A stretch of 64,000 nucleotides of DNA from Planctomycetota bacterium. Its GTDB lineage: Bacteria; Planctomycetota; UBA8108; JACQVS01. The stretch covers positions 1-64,000 of the forward strand of contig JANQLS010000069.1 of the NCBI GenBank assembly GCA_028280485.1. The letters run 5' to 3'. Position numbers and translations under genes: made by a program. The notes under the pieces are model-generated. The model was given only the letters and a program-made list of their open reading frames with translations, searched no databases and was not told the DNA's origin. Positions within the stretch are counted from its first letter, which is position 1. Every line of letters begins with the position of its first letter. Shown piece by piece: positions 54,202 to 63,512 of this stretch.

Positions 54202-55899
54202 TTAAATAAAATAAAGTGTGACGGCGAGAAGGACAAAAATGAGAGCCACCCAATCTTTCTTCGTCCAAGACCCACTTCGGGAATCTAATTTAACGAAGTT
54301 CAAGAGCAGTCCGGTGGGACATCCGTATCGACAATAAGCCATGGGTATAAAAAGTGAAGCGATTAACCCGGATACCCCGATGGTGATGGCTGCAGGACCT
54401 GCAATTTTAAAGAGCCAAGCGTCGAAGCCTTCGATGTCGACTAAGCTTAAAGGGACGAGCCCCATGGCAATCGAGAGGGTGAGAAAGAGTAGGAGTGGGG
54501 GGAGAGTTTTTAGTGAACGATTCCAACGAGGGCTCAATTTAATTCGCCATTTTTGAGGAATACGTTTCATCAAGAGTTGTTGAGCTGCGCCGTGAGGACA
54601 CAGATGACTGCAATAGATATTCTTCCTAAAGGTAATAGGCAGGAGGAAAGCAGCGAATGAAAGGAGGACAAATCCGGGAGCCGTCTTCCACGGAAATCCA
54701 CTCTGAGTCCAGCCGACAACCGAGGCTTGTGATACCAGGTAACCTACCGTTAAGCCCAAGTAGGCGATAAGTAATATTTGAAGGATGAGTCGGTAAACTC
54801 GGTGAGTTCGAAGCCGAGTGAGGCTAACGATTAAAGCATAAATTATGACACCTAGAGTTCCGTATTCATGAATGGATATCGATCTCTTACGAGCCTTCGT
54901 TCTTTGTAACTCATCTTGAAAACCTTTGCCCGTTTTTATAAGTCCTTCGGCAACCGCCATGCTGGTCATCGTCGCTCCTGAGACTCCTTCAATCTCGGAT
55001 TCAGCTAAATTGAATTGTGCCAATTCCGAAAGGCTTAGCTGCTTGAAACTCTCTTTAAAATGTTGATCGTCTTTTACGTATCCCACATAGGGTTCATTGT
55101 CGTAGCTTTTACGAAGCGTCATGCCGATGATTCGTTCGGCTGGATTGAATCCGATGAGGGTTTCCGTGGGGCCCTGGTAACCGATCGTTGAATCCGTATA
55201 AGGGGAGCTCCTTAAGATGGAGCCGAGAGGAGCGCCAGATGCATCGAAGGCTTGGTATTTTGAAGGAATTTTAGAATCTTGTAGCAGGCTTTGCGCCTCA
55301 GGAAAGAGTTTCTTGGCATCTTCAATTGAGATCTCTTCGGGGAACTTGAGTGAAGTTCGTTCACCTCCCAACCGGTGGATAATGGACTCGATAATGGCGT
55401 GGCTGGTTAAGGTGGCTCCCGAGACGCCATCGATTTCCTGTTGAGCAACCTCGCTTGGAGAAACTCCGTTTAGGGAATTGAAAAAGAACTCATCTTCGAG
55501 AACGGCATCCACGTGATCTCGTGTATCCCGACTGGAAAGGATTTTGAATCCGAGAATCTTTCCTTTTTCCCCATCGAGAGCGATTAAAACATCACTTGGG
55601 CCCGAAAAGCCGATGATGTGATCGCTTTGAGGAGACGTTTTCAGAACTTCTCCTAAGATATTCTGATGGGCATCGAAAACTTTTAAGCTGCCTTGGGCAG
55701 GGCTGAGTTGATCCGCATTCGGGAAAAATGAGCGAACGTCTTCAATCGAGATTTGTGAGATCGAAGAAGTACCCTTCTCAAGTAGCGTCCTTCCATGTTT
55801 GAAGTGAATCAATAGAATCACCACGACAAAGATCGACACTCGAATGAGATGAAAGGTCTGTTCTTTTCTCTTAGACTTGAGAGTCGGAGACGAGGTCAT
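54202..55899 (-). CDS. Membrane FMN-binding (double SGAT) polyferredoxin-like electron-transfer protein
   Basis: A 565-residue NosR/NqrC-related protein. One N-terminal membrane helix (20-33) precedes two tandem FMN-binding domains, each ending in a flavinylation motif: DGVSGAT (Thr163) and EGVSGAT (Thr310; Glu replaces the usual Asp). Five to six membrane helices follow (about 345-565), with two NapH/NosR-type motifs C430-SHL-C434-P and C523-RYG-C527-P. Full CxxCxxCxxxCP ferredoxin clusters are absent. It would pass electrons between the membrane and covalent FMN outside. Its ATG overlaps the stop of the FAD oxidoreductase gene as ATGA. Confidence 0.87.
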   Translation of the reverse strand: MTSSPTLKSKRKEQTFHLIRVSIFVVVILLIHFKHGRTLLEKGTSSISQISIEDVRSFFPNADQLSPAQGSLKVFDAHQNILGEVLKTSPQSDHIIGFSGPSDVLIALDGEKGKILGFKILSSRDTRDHVDAVLEDEFFFNSLNGVSPSEVAQQEIDGVSGATLTSHAIIESIIHRLGGERTSLKFPEEISIEDAKKLFPEAQSLLQDSKIPSKYQAFDASGAPLGSILRSSPYTDSTIGYQGPTETLIGFNPAERIIGMTLRKSYDNEPYVGYVKDDQHFKESFKQLSLSELAQFNLAESEIEGVSGATMTSMAVAEGLIKTGKGFQDELQRTKARKRSISIHEYGTLGVIIYALIVSLTRLRTHRVYRLILQILLIAYLGLTVGYLVSQASVVGWTQSGFPWKTAPGFVLLSFAAFLLPITFRKNIYCSHLCPHGAAQQLLMKRIPQKWRIKLSPRWNRSLKTLPPLLLFLTLSIAMGLVPLSLVDIEGFDAWLFKIAGPAAITIGVSGLIASLFIPMAYCRYGCPTGLLLNFVKLDSRSGSWTKKDWVALIFVLLAVTLYFI

Positions 55900-58193
55900 T
55901 TGATAGGAATGACTTGGATCGCATCGGCGTGAACGATTCCTTTAGCATCTTTGGTACCGATTTCTACGTACAGTTGCTTATCCTTAGAAAATTCGTAACG
56001 ACCTAAGGGAAAGAATCCATTTTTAAGGGTTGGAGCTTTCTTCTGGTTGACGGTCGTGCTTGCAAAGATCTTTCCATGGTGAATGATGACGGGAGCTTGA
56101 CTCGCACGATTTTCGTGGGCTTGGTAGGCGATACGCACTTCATAAATGCCGTCTTTAGGAACTTTGAAATTAAAGCGAACGCTTCCTTCTCCACTGGAAT
56201 AGAGGTAATTCCAACCTACATAACCTTTGAGGCCCGTTCCCTTGGTCCATTTACCCGTCTTTTTGGCTTGGTGGTCATCGATGATGATGCCTTTTAATTT
56301 AGCTGGGTTTAATCCGGTCATGGGTCCGTGAGAGCCTGCAAGTTCGAGCGCATCTTTGGGAATAACGATTTTGGAGTTCACCGTTTCTCGATAGGCTTTC
56401 CCCGGAAGCTCCAGGAGTTTTTTGAGGTCGGGCAAGAAACTTTGGTAAACGTCACGGGGTAAACAATTTTTCTGAATACAAATACTGGCAGCCCGACCGA
56501 CGACTTCTCCCATCATCCCACAGGTTTTCATGACTCGAGTAGTCCCGAGAGCTTCGTGGGTCACACTGATGTTTCGACCCGCCATGAAGAGGTTTTCAAC
56601 GTTACGTGAATAGAAACAACGATAGGGGACGGGATAGCCATAGGCACGATCGATCCTTCGGTCGTGAACGGCGATGGCGATGAACGGATTGTCTGGGTAT
56701 TTTTTAGCGTATTGCTTTTTAGGGTAATGGAGATCGATCGACCAAGTACTGGGTACACAGCCATCGGGGAATTCTCTTTTGGTGACGACATCGTTTTGTT
56801 CAAGGACGACATCGCCCATCAAACGGCGGGATTCGCGGGGGCCACCGATGTAAGCGATCCATGTGAGGTAAGCCGTTTTATGTTGATCTTTACCATCACG
56901 ATTTTTCATCGCGTTGAAGGCACCGAAGACGGCTCTTAGATTCCAATCGCGAATATATTCAGCTTCTTTTATCGGGTGCTTATCGTAACCACTTTCCCAA
57001 AACCATTGACCGTGATGCGCACGGGGGTAGGGGAAATCTTTCATGTTAAGATCTAAAGCCCAGGGGGTTTCAGGAAAGGATCGGGCTTCTTTCGCTTCGG
57101 CCCAAGCCCACATATTGCTCATTCCCATTCGCCCTTTCGGAGTCATATCCCAATCCGCACCGGCGAGATAACCGATAGTTCCATGACCCGTACAATCAGC
57201 AAAGAGCTTCCCTGAAAAACGAGAGACTTCACTCGTTTTGGTATTGAAAGCGTGCACGGCTTGAATGCGACGAGTTTTTTCTTTATCCGTGTCGTCAGCT
57301 TCAACCTTAAAAGCGTGATGGTTAAGGAAGAGGTCGATATTCTTTTCGGCTCGAACAATTTTTTCTTTTAATGCATCCCCAAACTCTTCGTAGGTTCCGG
57401 GAGACTTCTTAGCTTTATCGGCAAACTCTTCGATGATTTCACCGATACGAGGGAATTTACCCCGGCGAATTAAACCCATAGCCCAGACCCGAACTTCACT
57501 GGATCCATTGCCACCCAATACGGGTCGATTTTGGATGAGAGCGACTTTGCAGCCCATGCGAGCAGCGCTAAGGGCCGTTCCCATGCCAGCGTATCCTCCA
57601 CCGATGACGACGATATCGTAGTTGGCTCGTTCGGTGGGCTTTTCGGAGAGACCTAAGTTCTTACGTCTCCAATGGGGAAGGATGGCCGAGTCTTCGGGTG
57701 GTGTCTCATTCTCAGTGGTTAAGAAGATGGCATCGCAACGACCGTTAAAGCCGGTGAGATCTTTGAGTGTCAGCTGAACCTTTTTATTGTTCAACTGCAC
57801 TGTACCCCCATCGTGCCAATGCCAATGGGCTCCCTTCGTGCCAAATGTTTCTGTCAAGGGCTTCCCATCGAAGAGCAATTGAAATTTACCGGGTTGACCA
57901 GGAGCTTTCCAATGCGCCACCCAATCTTTGGTTCGAACGAACACGCGGTAGGTACCCGTTTTAGGAAGTTCAATTGTTGTCGTGGCATCCTTTACGGGTT
58001 GACCCAGTCCATGAGCTAATAGGTACGGTGAGCCCATCGTATCAATGAACTGAGTGTCGAGCTTCCAGCCACCCGTTTGATCGAAGCTTTCGGCCTCGAT
58101 GAGGAGAGATTCGGCTTTTAGCTGAGTTTCGAGACTGGTGAGGAGCAGGAGGGTCAGAAGAGTGGGTAGAATTGATTTTAAAAAGGAGCTCAT
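55896..58193 (-). CDS. Secreted FAD-dependent oxidoreductase with CBM-like and golvesin-like ends
   Basis: A 765-residue protein with a signal peptide (about 5-27). Residues 28-165 form a beta-rich, golvesin/xanthan-lyase-like domain (IEAESFDQTGGWKLD, TYRVFVRTKDWVAHW). A Rossmann motif IGGGYAGMGTALSAARMG starts at 197, and VLGGNGSSEVRVW, CTGHGTIGYLAGADWD and GRNISVTHEALGTTRV belong to the FAD_oxidored family, as do most of 190-610. A second golvesin-like beta domain fills about 630-765. It heads an operon with the flavin polyferredoxin (4-bp overlap) and ApbE. An oxidation of a sugar acid or cyclitol outside the cytoplasm is an inference. Confidence 0.87.
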   Translation of the reverse strand: MSSFLKSILPTLLTLLLLTSLETQLKAESLLIEAESFDQTGGWKLDTQFIDTMGSPYLLAHGLGQPVKDATTTIELPKTGTYRVFVRTKDWVAHWKAPGQPGKFQLLFDGKPLTETFGTKGAHWHWHDGGTVQLNNKKVQLTLKDLTGFNGRCDAIFLTTENETPPEDSAILPHWRRKNLGLSEKPTERANYDIVVIGGGYAGMGTALSAARMGCKVALIQNRPVLGGNGSSEVRVWAMGLIRRGKFPRIGEIIEEFADKAKKSPGTYEEFGDALKEKIVRAEKNIDLFLNHHAFKVEADDTDKEKTRRIQAVHAFNTKTSEVSRFSGKLFADCTGHGTIGYLAGADWDMTPKGRMGMSNMWAWAEAKEARSFPETPWALDLNMKDFPYPRAHHGQWFWESGYDKHPIKEAEYIRDWNLRAVFGAFNAMKNRDGKDQHKTAYLTWIAYIGGPRESRRLMGDVVLEQNDVVTKREFPDGCVPSTWSIDLHYPKKQYAKKYPDNPFIAIAVHDRRIDRAYGYPVPYRCFYSRNVENLFMAGRNISVTHEALGTTRVMKTCGMMGEVVGRAASICIQKNCLPRDVYQSFLPDLKKLLELPGKAYRETVNSKIVIPKDALELAGSHGPMTGLNPAKLKGIIIDDHQAKKTGKWTKGTGLKGYVGWNYLYSSGEGSVRFNFKVPKDGIYEVRIAYQAHENRASQAPVIIHHGKIFASTTVNQKKAPTLKNGFFPLGRYEFSKDKQLYVEIGTKDAKGIVHADAIQVIPIK

Positions 58194-58429
58194 CGCGAAA
58201 TCTATTTTGGTTAAGAGTTTGAAGGGTTTTAGTTGAACTCTGGACTCTGATTCAAGATGTGGGGTGAATTCAGAGGGAATCTAAACATTTTATCGGTTTC
58301 TGTCATATTTTGGATACTAATCTCACGGGGTTGTGAAGATTTTGGTATAAGTTTTACTCATTCATTTCATAGGAGTCTATAAGGCTGGTTACAGGGCTAG
58401 GATACTAACAATCGGTTCCGGAGGCAGGC
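58194..58429. promoter_or_regulatory. Divergent upstream region with imperfect inverted repeat
   Basis: About 235 bp between the FAD oxidoreductase and the membrane-protein gene. CTCTGATTCA (58245-58254) pairs with TGAATTCAGAG (58265-58275) with one bulge, a possible operator for the flavin operon. A clear GGAGG at 58420-58424 sits five bases before the ATG at 58430. Confidence 0.4.
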
Positions 58430-59131
58430 ATGGATCCCCAAGAAAAATTAGAAGAATATGTAGCTCAGCGCATCATCGGGGATGCTCGACTCGATTACAT
58501 ATTTTCGATCTTGTCCTTTTTTGGTGGGGCCCTATTAGTTCTTCTTACCTACTACATCGCTATTGTCTTAATTTGGCTGTTAGGATTCTTATTCAGTTCA
58601 ACATTATTAGAAGGGGTAACCCTTCGTGCGATCGCCGGGGCCTTTGTGGCTCTGGTGTTTTTTGAAAGCTGGAGGACCTCTAGGAAACTCTTTGAAGAAT
58701 TTGAGTTTGAGGATGATGAACGGGGACGAGCGCTGAGTGAAGCCTTATTTTCATTAGGCTTTGGGCCCGGCATGGGAACGGTTCCGATTTCAGCGACTAC
58801 CGCTAAAAATTCAGTTAAAGCCTTTGCGGATTTCTTTTACAGTGGCCCGCGTCTTTTAAGGAATTCATTTAAATTATTGAAGCGGGCGAGGGAGCGCTCT
58901 AGTGTGGATAGTATCGGTTGCGCCAATATTCTCAAGATCTTATTGGAATCACCCGTGGGCGTTGAAATCGATGAAATCACGGAATCTATTTTCGAAGATG
59001 ATCTTGCTCCTTTGATTCACCAATTGAGTTGGCTGGGGGGAGTGCTCTTCATTCGGGGTAATCCGCCAAAACTTTCATTAGCGGATGATTTGAGGGAGAA
59101 GTTGAATGAGGTTTGTTTTGGTGGATACTGA
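58430..59131 (+). CDS. Two-pass membrane protein with alpha-helical C-terminal domain, unknown
   Basis: A 233-residue protein. Two hydrophobic segments (about 30-55 and 58-78) are followed by an acidic helical segment (FEEFEFEDDERGRALSEAL) and a helix-rich tail ending SLADDLREKL. A winged-helix-like pattern may be present at about 165-233 (ANILKILLESPVGVEIDEI, LSWLGGVLFIRGNPPKLSL), but I am not sure of it. The GGAGG five bases upstream fixes the start. No family is recognised; it stands alone between divergent and convergent neighbours. Confidence 0.65.
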   Translation: MDPQEKLEEYVAQRIIGDARLDYIFSILSFFGGALLVLLTYYIAIVLIWLLGFLFSSTLLEGVTLRAIAGAFVALVFFESWRTSRKLFEEFEFEDDERGRALSEALFSLGFGPGMGTVPISATTAKNSVKAFADFFYSGPRLLRNSFKLLKRARERSSVDSIGCANILKILLESPVGVEIDEITESIFEDDLAPLIHQLSWLGGVLFIRGNPPKLSLADDLREKLNEVCFGGY

Positions 59132-59240
59132 ATCAACTATTCATTGAATTAATCCGGCTCCCCGTATTCACTAAATTGAGCGAATTAGCCTACAGCTGAG
59201 AAGATCTCTCCGTGTATTCCATCGCTTTCACTTACAACAT

Positions 59241-60884
59241 CTACCCCTCCGGTTTACGGTAAATCTCCCAATACTTTTTACTTCCCTCTTTTCTCGGTAC
59301 ATCATTGAGTTGCCCATGCTTGAGGGGATCCGATCCATCTAAAGAAAAACATTGGATGTTCAGTCGTTCTCGTACGTCTCTCTCCATGAAGTGGAGCTGG
59401 GGTAATGCATTCGAGACGTTTTGCCATTTTCCCAGGGTGTAATCCATTTTGGATTTTGGCTCCGTTAAGAATTTATCGATCCATTCAAGTAGACTTCCTC
59501 GAGGCATTACACCCAAGGCATAAGGAATAGTCCATTCATTCACCTCTGCCGAAGGATGGAGAGTTTCGCAATAAAATTGAGTTGTTGGGTTCGAGACCAA
59601 ATAGGGAATGGCTAAGTCTGAAAAATCCTTTAAAGTGCAAGCAGCGCCGATGTAGGACACTTCAGAAAAATACATATCTGAATTTCGACGAAGCAGTTCA
59701 TTAGCAACGATCGTTCCCATGCTGTGAGCAACGATCTTGACCTTAACTACTGACTTAAACCGCTTCGTTGAATAATTCTTAGGATTTAATCTGACGGGGA
59801 TCTCAGGGGCGTTTGTTAAGTCTGAACTATCTAATAAATTGCTAAGCAATTGAATGTCTTTTGTCAGTTCTTGATATCTTTCTTTATCCTGGCGGATATT
59901 GGGATCTAAAGACTGTCTGGAGTTTTGAAGTGTCCTTAATTGAGTGATGATGTCGATGTCTCGGTTTCTTCCTTCATCATCCCATTCTTCCCTCTTATCG
60001 TTGGGGACTTCTACGTTTTTAAGATCTTGTTCTATGGTTCTAAGCTCTCTCATCAGTTCGCTTAGAATGCCCGTTTCTTTGAAATAAGTAGCTTTGATAT
60101 CTTCATCCGTTTGAAACAAAACTTGGGCTCGGCGAAGCATATTATTATACGCACCGGGTCCGGCCGTTTCTAGGATTGGGATGGATACAAAGAGGGTGGG
60201 GGCCGTTAGGGCCCTGTACATTTTTGTGAGAATGGACGTGTGAGTCTTATTTTCATAAAGATCAGGGTCTGGATTGAGGTCTTGAATATGTCCCCAACCA
60301 GCGATACGTTTTTGATCGTTTTTTTGAGACTCTTCGGAGAAAGAAGGGATAAAAGGTGATTCGGTAAATTCTTTAAATAGGGTGATGGGAGTTTTCGCAA
60401 TTCCTCTTCCTATGTCGGCAACTACGATAAAGGGGAGGGTGAGGAGTGCGTAAAAAGAATTACTCACTCCTCCACGAACCTCTAAATAATGGGCCCAGAT
60501 TGAAGATCTAATTCCGGTGTTCCAGTTAATAAATACGGGGTAGAAATTTTCCTGATTTTTTTTATCTTTCCCGTATACATTGAAAACATTTTTGGATCCC
60601 TTGATGGCTGAATCGAGATTGACGAGCCCTCCATGAAGAAACAAGGTTATTGTCGGTTGACGGTTTTTCTCAAAGACATGTGATCTGAATCCCTTCACCA
60701 CCATTTCAATCTGATCTTGTTCGGGGGATTCATTTTCACTTTCATCTAGATAAACCGGTTGTTTTCCATTTTCATCGATACAGATGATGTGATTTTTTAG
60801 GTGATTGGGAATGACTACTTTTGTGGTGCACCCGAAATGTAGAACAGAGATCCAGATGAGGAAGAAGGGTGTAATAGTTTTCAT
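59241..60884 (-). CDS. Envelope alpha/beta hydrolase-like protein, possible lipoprotein
   Basis: About 547 residues from the ATG at 60884, which directly opens a signal-like stretch TITPFFLIWISVLHFGC. The Cys could be lipidated, but HFG is a poor lipobox, so I call it tentative. LFLHGGL (about 92) and AHSMGTIVANELLRRN (about 395-410) are the oxyanion and Ser-elbow regions of an alpha/beta hydrolase. A Gln/Asp-rich coiled region (about 270-370) is inserted between them, unlike compact esterases. The substrate is unknown. An in-frame start at 60923 would add 13 hydrophobic residues. Confidence 0.65.
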   Translation of the reverse strand: MKTITPFFLIWISVLHFGCTTKVVIPNHLKNHIICIDENGKQPVYLDESENESPEQDQIEMVVKGFRSHVFEKNRQPTITLFLHGGLVNLDSAIKGSKNVFNVYGKDKKNQENFYPVFINWNTGIRSSIWAHYLEVRGGVSNSFYALLTLPFIVVADIGRGIAKTPITLFKEFTESPFIPSFSEESQKNDQKRIAGWGHIQDLNPDPDLYENKTHTSILTKMYRALTAPTLFVSIPILETAGPGAYNNMLRRAQVLFQTDEDIKATYFKETGILSELMRELRTIEQDLKNVEVPNDKREEWDDEGRNRDIDIITQLRTLQNSRQSLDPNIRQDKERYQELTKDIQLLSNLLDSSDLTNAPEIPVRLNPKNYSTKRFKSVVKVKIVAHSMGTIVANELLRRNSDMYFSEVSYIGAACTLKDFSDLAIPYLVSNPTTQFYCETLHPSAEVNEWTIPYALGVMPRGSLLEWIDKFLTEPKSKMDYTLGKWQNVSNALPQLHFMERDVRERLNIQCFSLDGSDPLKHGQLNDVPRKEGSKKYWEIYRKPEG

Positions 60885-60964
60885 GTTGAGCAGAAAAATC
60901 GAGACAAAATAAAGAAGTAACAAGAGAACGAAAATGAAAAGTCATATTATATAAACAATTTAAT

Positions 60965-61081
60965 TTAACGCAATTCCTTCGGCCAAATTCGGGTATTCAA
61001 ACTTAACTCCTCGTTGACAGTATTAGGATAGGGAGCCAGTGCTAATTTTGTTGCAGAGTAATGGAATCGCGGAGAGTGAAA
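60965..61081 (-). pseudogene. Remnant of a DUF3137 gene 3' end
   Basis: Read on the minus strand, the last codons before the TAA at 60967-60965 encode TVNEELSLNTRIWPKELR. This matches the C-terminus of the intact DUF3137 gene at 61672-62730 (SVIDELDLNTRIWTKK) at 10 of 16 aligned positions, and the underlying DNA is also alike (about 42 of 57 by eye). Upstream in frame it drifts away and meets TGA at 61084-61082. It therefore looks like the decayed tail of a second copy, left beyond the small membrane gene at 61101. Confidence 0.6.
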
Positions 61082-61100
61082 TCAACTGAGAAGATGAATG

Positions 61101-61547
61101 CTACCCATCAATTTCTTCCCATTCTTCGTCCTGCTCTTCTTCCCACTCTGAAGGGGCGGTGCGCAAATCTTGAAATAATAGGTAGCTGACGGGAATGGAC
61201 ACCGCGAGAGATCCAAAACATTTGATTACATTTTTCCAATAAGTTGAATTCGCATATTCTTCTAATCCCGGAACAGGATCCAAATTTTCGTTCCTAATAA
61301 ATGAAAAAATTCCATTTAATAAGATAAAACACCAACAGATTAAACTCAATTTATAGCCCCAACGTTGTCCCCGGTAGAGCAAAATCCCACCAATTAAACC
61401 CGGGAGTCCGCGAAGAAAAACGGCCGTGATAAAATAAATAGTCATCCAGAGCGGAAACTCTCTAGGCAAAAGAATTAATAGACCGGCAAGGAAACCAGGC
61501 AGGCTGCACAAGATCGTCCATATTCCAAGAAATTTTCTTTCAGGCAT
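61101..61547 (-). CDS. Four-pass membrane protein, unknown
   Basis: About 148 residues from the ATG at 61547 (a TTG at 61553 is also in frame). Hydrophobic segments lie at about 9-28, 33-55, 66-83 and 108-124, and the C-terminus is very acidic (SEWEEEQDEEWEEIDG). No family is recognised. It is close to the LemA-DUF3137 pair on the same strand with 124 bp between, and its 3' end adjoins a decayed DUF3137 tail, so it may belong to the same expanded locus. Confidence 0.6.
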   Translation of the reverse strand: MPERKFLGIWTILCSLPGFLAGLLILLPREFPLWMTIYFITAVFLRGLPGLIGGILLYRGQRWGYKLSLICWCFILLNGIFSFIRNENLDPVPGLEEYANSTYWKNVIKCFGSLAVSIPVSYLLFQDLRTAPSEWEEEQDEEWEEIDG

Positions 61548-61671
61548 CAGCAATTCTTATTATCAGGGATAATTTATAACATTCAGTTAATGAAGTAAAC
61601 TGGGGGCAGCGTGAAACAGAATTGCACTATAATAATGTGATTGATTTTATTGGCAAAGGATAAATGTATGC

Positions 61672-62730
61672 CTATTTTTTCGTCCAAATACGAGTATTTA
61701 AATCTAACTCATCAATTACTGATAGTATGGCAAGGAATAAAGATTCTATCCTCCTCAGCTCATCCAAGCTCATCTTGGATGACCAAAAATGGGGTTCGAA
61801 TAAATTTCCACTCATCGAAATAGCAACATAGACGCGACTATCTAAAAACGAAAGCCGTATATCACTTCGGAACCTTCGCTTTAAATCGAGGATGCTCTCC
61901 ATCATCACCGGAGTGAGGACGTATCGCGCTTCAATTTGATTTTTTGAATAAACGACGAATTTATCTTCGAATTCGGGGTCTTCGAGCTTCACTAAATTTC
62001 CATGGCCACTGAACACCGAACCAAAGGATTGGAGTTTTTCTCCTAACCAAGATCCGAATAAGGATTCCGCTCGATCGGGAAGGACGAAGGTTTCACTTTT
62101 GAGATGCTTTTTAAAGTCGGCGCTAAAAAAGACCCCTTTAAAAATCGTATGCCAATGGGTTTTCCGATTTCCTTTACTATCGGTTGAGGTGGTTTTGTAT
62201 TCGGTGTGGAGCTCAGAGAATTCAAAGTCGGTTTTACCCACCTCTCCTCTGACGTAATCATCGCCATTCCAACGATCAACCCCTTTTAAAAACAATTGAC
62301 TGTTGTGATAAGTGGAATCAGAAATCCTTCGACTGGGATGATAAGTGACCCCCGGGAGAGCTAATTCAAAGATCTCTTTAACGATGTGATGTTTGAAGAG
62401 AGAGCGGTATTTCTTATTTGCTGAGTGACTCAGGAAAAAGAAGACTATGGCGGTTAGGCCTCCGATGACTCCAATCACTATGAATAAACCTTCAGGAGCA
62501 GTAGCGTTCACTAAGATGAAGATCAGAAGAGCCGAGAGAGCGATGACTCCGAAGGCCAAAAGCACCCACTTCACGGCTTGAGCTCGGTGGATATCGATCT
62601 CTTGAAGTCGATCCTTGAGCTCCGTGTGAAAAAGATTTTCTAACGATTCCTGCGATTGTCTTCTCGATCCGCTAGTTGATTTTTTAGCGGAAGACTTCGA
62701 TCTTTTTAAATAACGATCTCTCTTGCTCAT
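61672..62730 (-). CDS. DUF3137 membrane protein
   Basis: A 352-residue protein. A basic N-terminus is followed by two membrane helices (about 54-72 and 82-100). The cytoplasmic or periplasmic remainder has YHPSRRISDSTYHNSQLF, RGEVGKTDFEFSELHTEY, HTIFKGVFFSADFKKH and GNLVKLEDPEFEDKFVVYS, the DUF3137 signature (GKTxFEFSELH, FKGVFFSADFxKxF). It overlaps the LemA gene by 4 bp, a well-known bacterial pairing. The function is unknown. Phage- or stress-linked envelope roles have been suggested for the pair, but this is not shown here. Confidence 0.88.
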   Translation of the reverse strand: MSKRDRYLKRSKSSAKKSTSGSRRQSQESLENLFHTELKDRLQEIDIHRAQAVKWVLLAFGVIALSALLIFILVNATAPEGLFIVIGVIGGLTAIVFFFLSHSANKKYRSLFKHHIVKEIFELALPGVTYHPSRRISDSTYHNSQLFLKGVDRWNGDDYVRGEVGKTDFEFSELHTEYKTTSTDSKGNRKTHWHTIFKGVFFSADFKKHLKSETFVLPDRAESLFGSWLGEKLQSFGSVFSGHGNLVKLEDPEFEDKFVVYSKNQIEARYVLTPVMMESILDLKRRFRSDIRLSFLDSRVYVAISMSGNLFEPHFWSSKMSLDELRRIESLFLAILSVIDELDLNTRIWTKK

Positions 62731-63296
62731 GAGTTAAACATGCCATCAACGTCGGGAGATTTACGTTCGGCTTCTTCTACTTGGAAGTATTCTTTACGAG
62801 TGTAACCCAACATAGAAGCTACGATGCTTGAAGGAATCATTTCGATGGCATTATTGAAGGCATTGACCGTCGCGTTGAAGGTTCGGCGAGAGGCTGAAAG
62901 TTGGGCTTCCACTTCATTCAAAGATCGTTGAAGTTGAAGAACGTTTTCACTGGCTTTGAGTTCAGGGTAATCTTCGACTTGAACCATGATTCCAGAAAGT
63001 TTCTCGGTGATTTGGTCCTCCAATCGGATGCGTTCGCCCGAACCGGGAGGGGCTTGCATCGCTTGAGCCCGGAGACCGGTTAAGTTTTCTAAGGTCTCCT
63101 TTTCGTGTTTCATATAAGCCTTGACCGATGAGACCAGATTGGGAATTAGGTCGTGACGTTTTTTGAGTTGAACATCGATCCCCGAAAAGGCGTTTTCAAC
63201 CGCATTTTTCTTACCGACGAGGCCGTTATAAATGACGATAAAAATGAGAAGAAGGAAGACTCCGACTCCAATCAGGATGATGGTGAGTGGATCCAT
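62727..63296 (-). CDS. lemA: LemA family protein
   Basis: A 189-residue protein with an N-terminal membrane helix (about 3-25) and an alpha-helical body. YNGLVGKKNAVENAFSGIDVQLKKRHDLIPNLVSSVKAYMKHE (read across 24-65) is the LemA hallmark; ENVLQLQRSLNEVEAQLSASRRTFNATVNAFN follows. Length is standard. It starts the LemA-DUF3137 operon. The biochemical role of LemA is not settled. Confidence 0.95.
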   Translation of the reverse strand: MDPLTIILIGVGVFLLLIFIVIYNGLVGKKNAVENAFSGIDVQLKKRHDLIPNLVSSVKAYMKHEKETLENLTGLRAQAMQAPPGSGERIRLEDQITEKLSGIMVQVEDYPELKASENVLQLQRSLNEVEAQLSASRRTFNATVNAFNNAIEMIPSSIVASMLGYTRKEYFQVEEAERKSPDVDGMFNS

Positions 63297-63512
63297 ATTT
63301 AATCCCTTTTATATCCTTTGTGATGAGTGATGCTACGTTAACGAAATTTATCGAAAACGAGCATAAAGGTAGAATGGACTTCTAGGTTACTTTCTACCTA
63401 TATTTTATGTTTATAGAATACCAAACAACATTAAATAGGATGTCGTGTGATTTTTACAAAATTTTAGTGTTTTAAGTGGTTTTTAACCTGAGGACAGAAG
63501 ATGGGATTCAAT

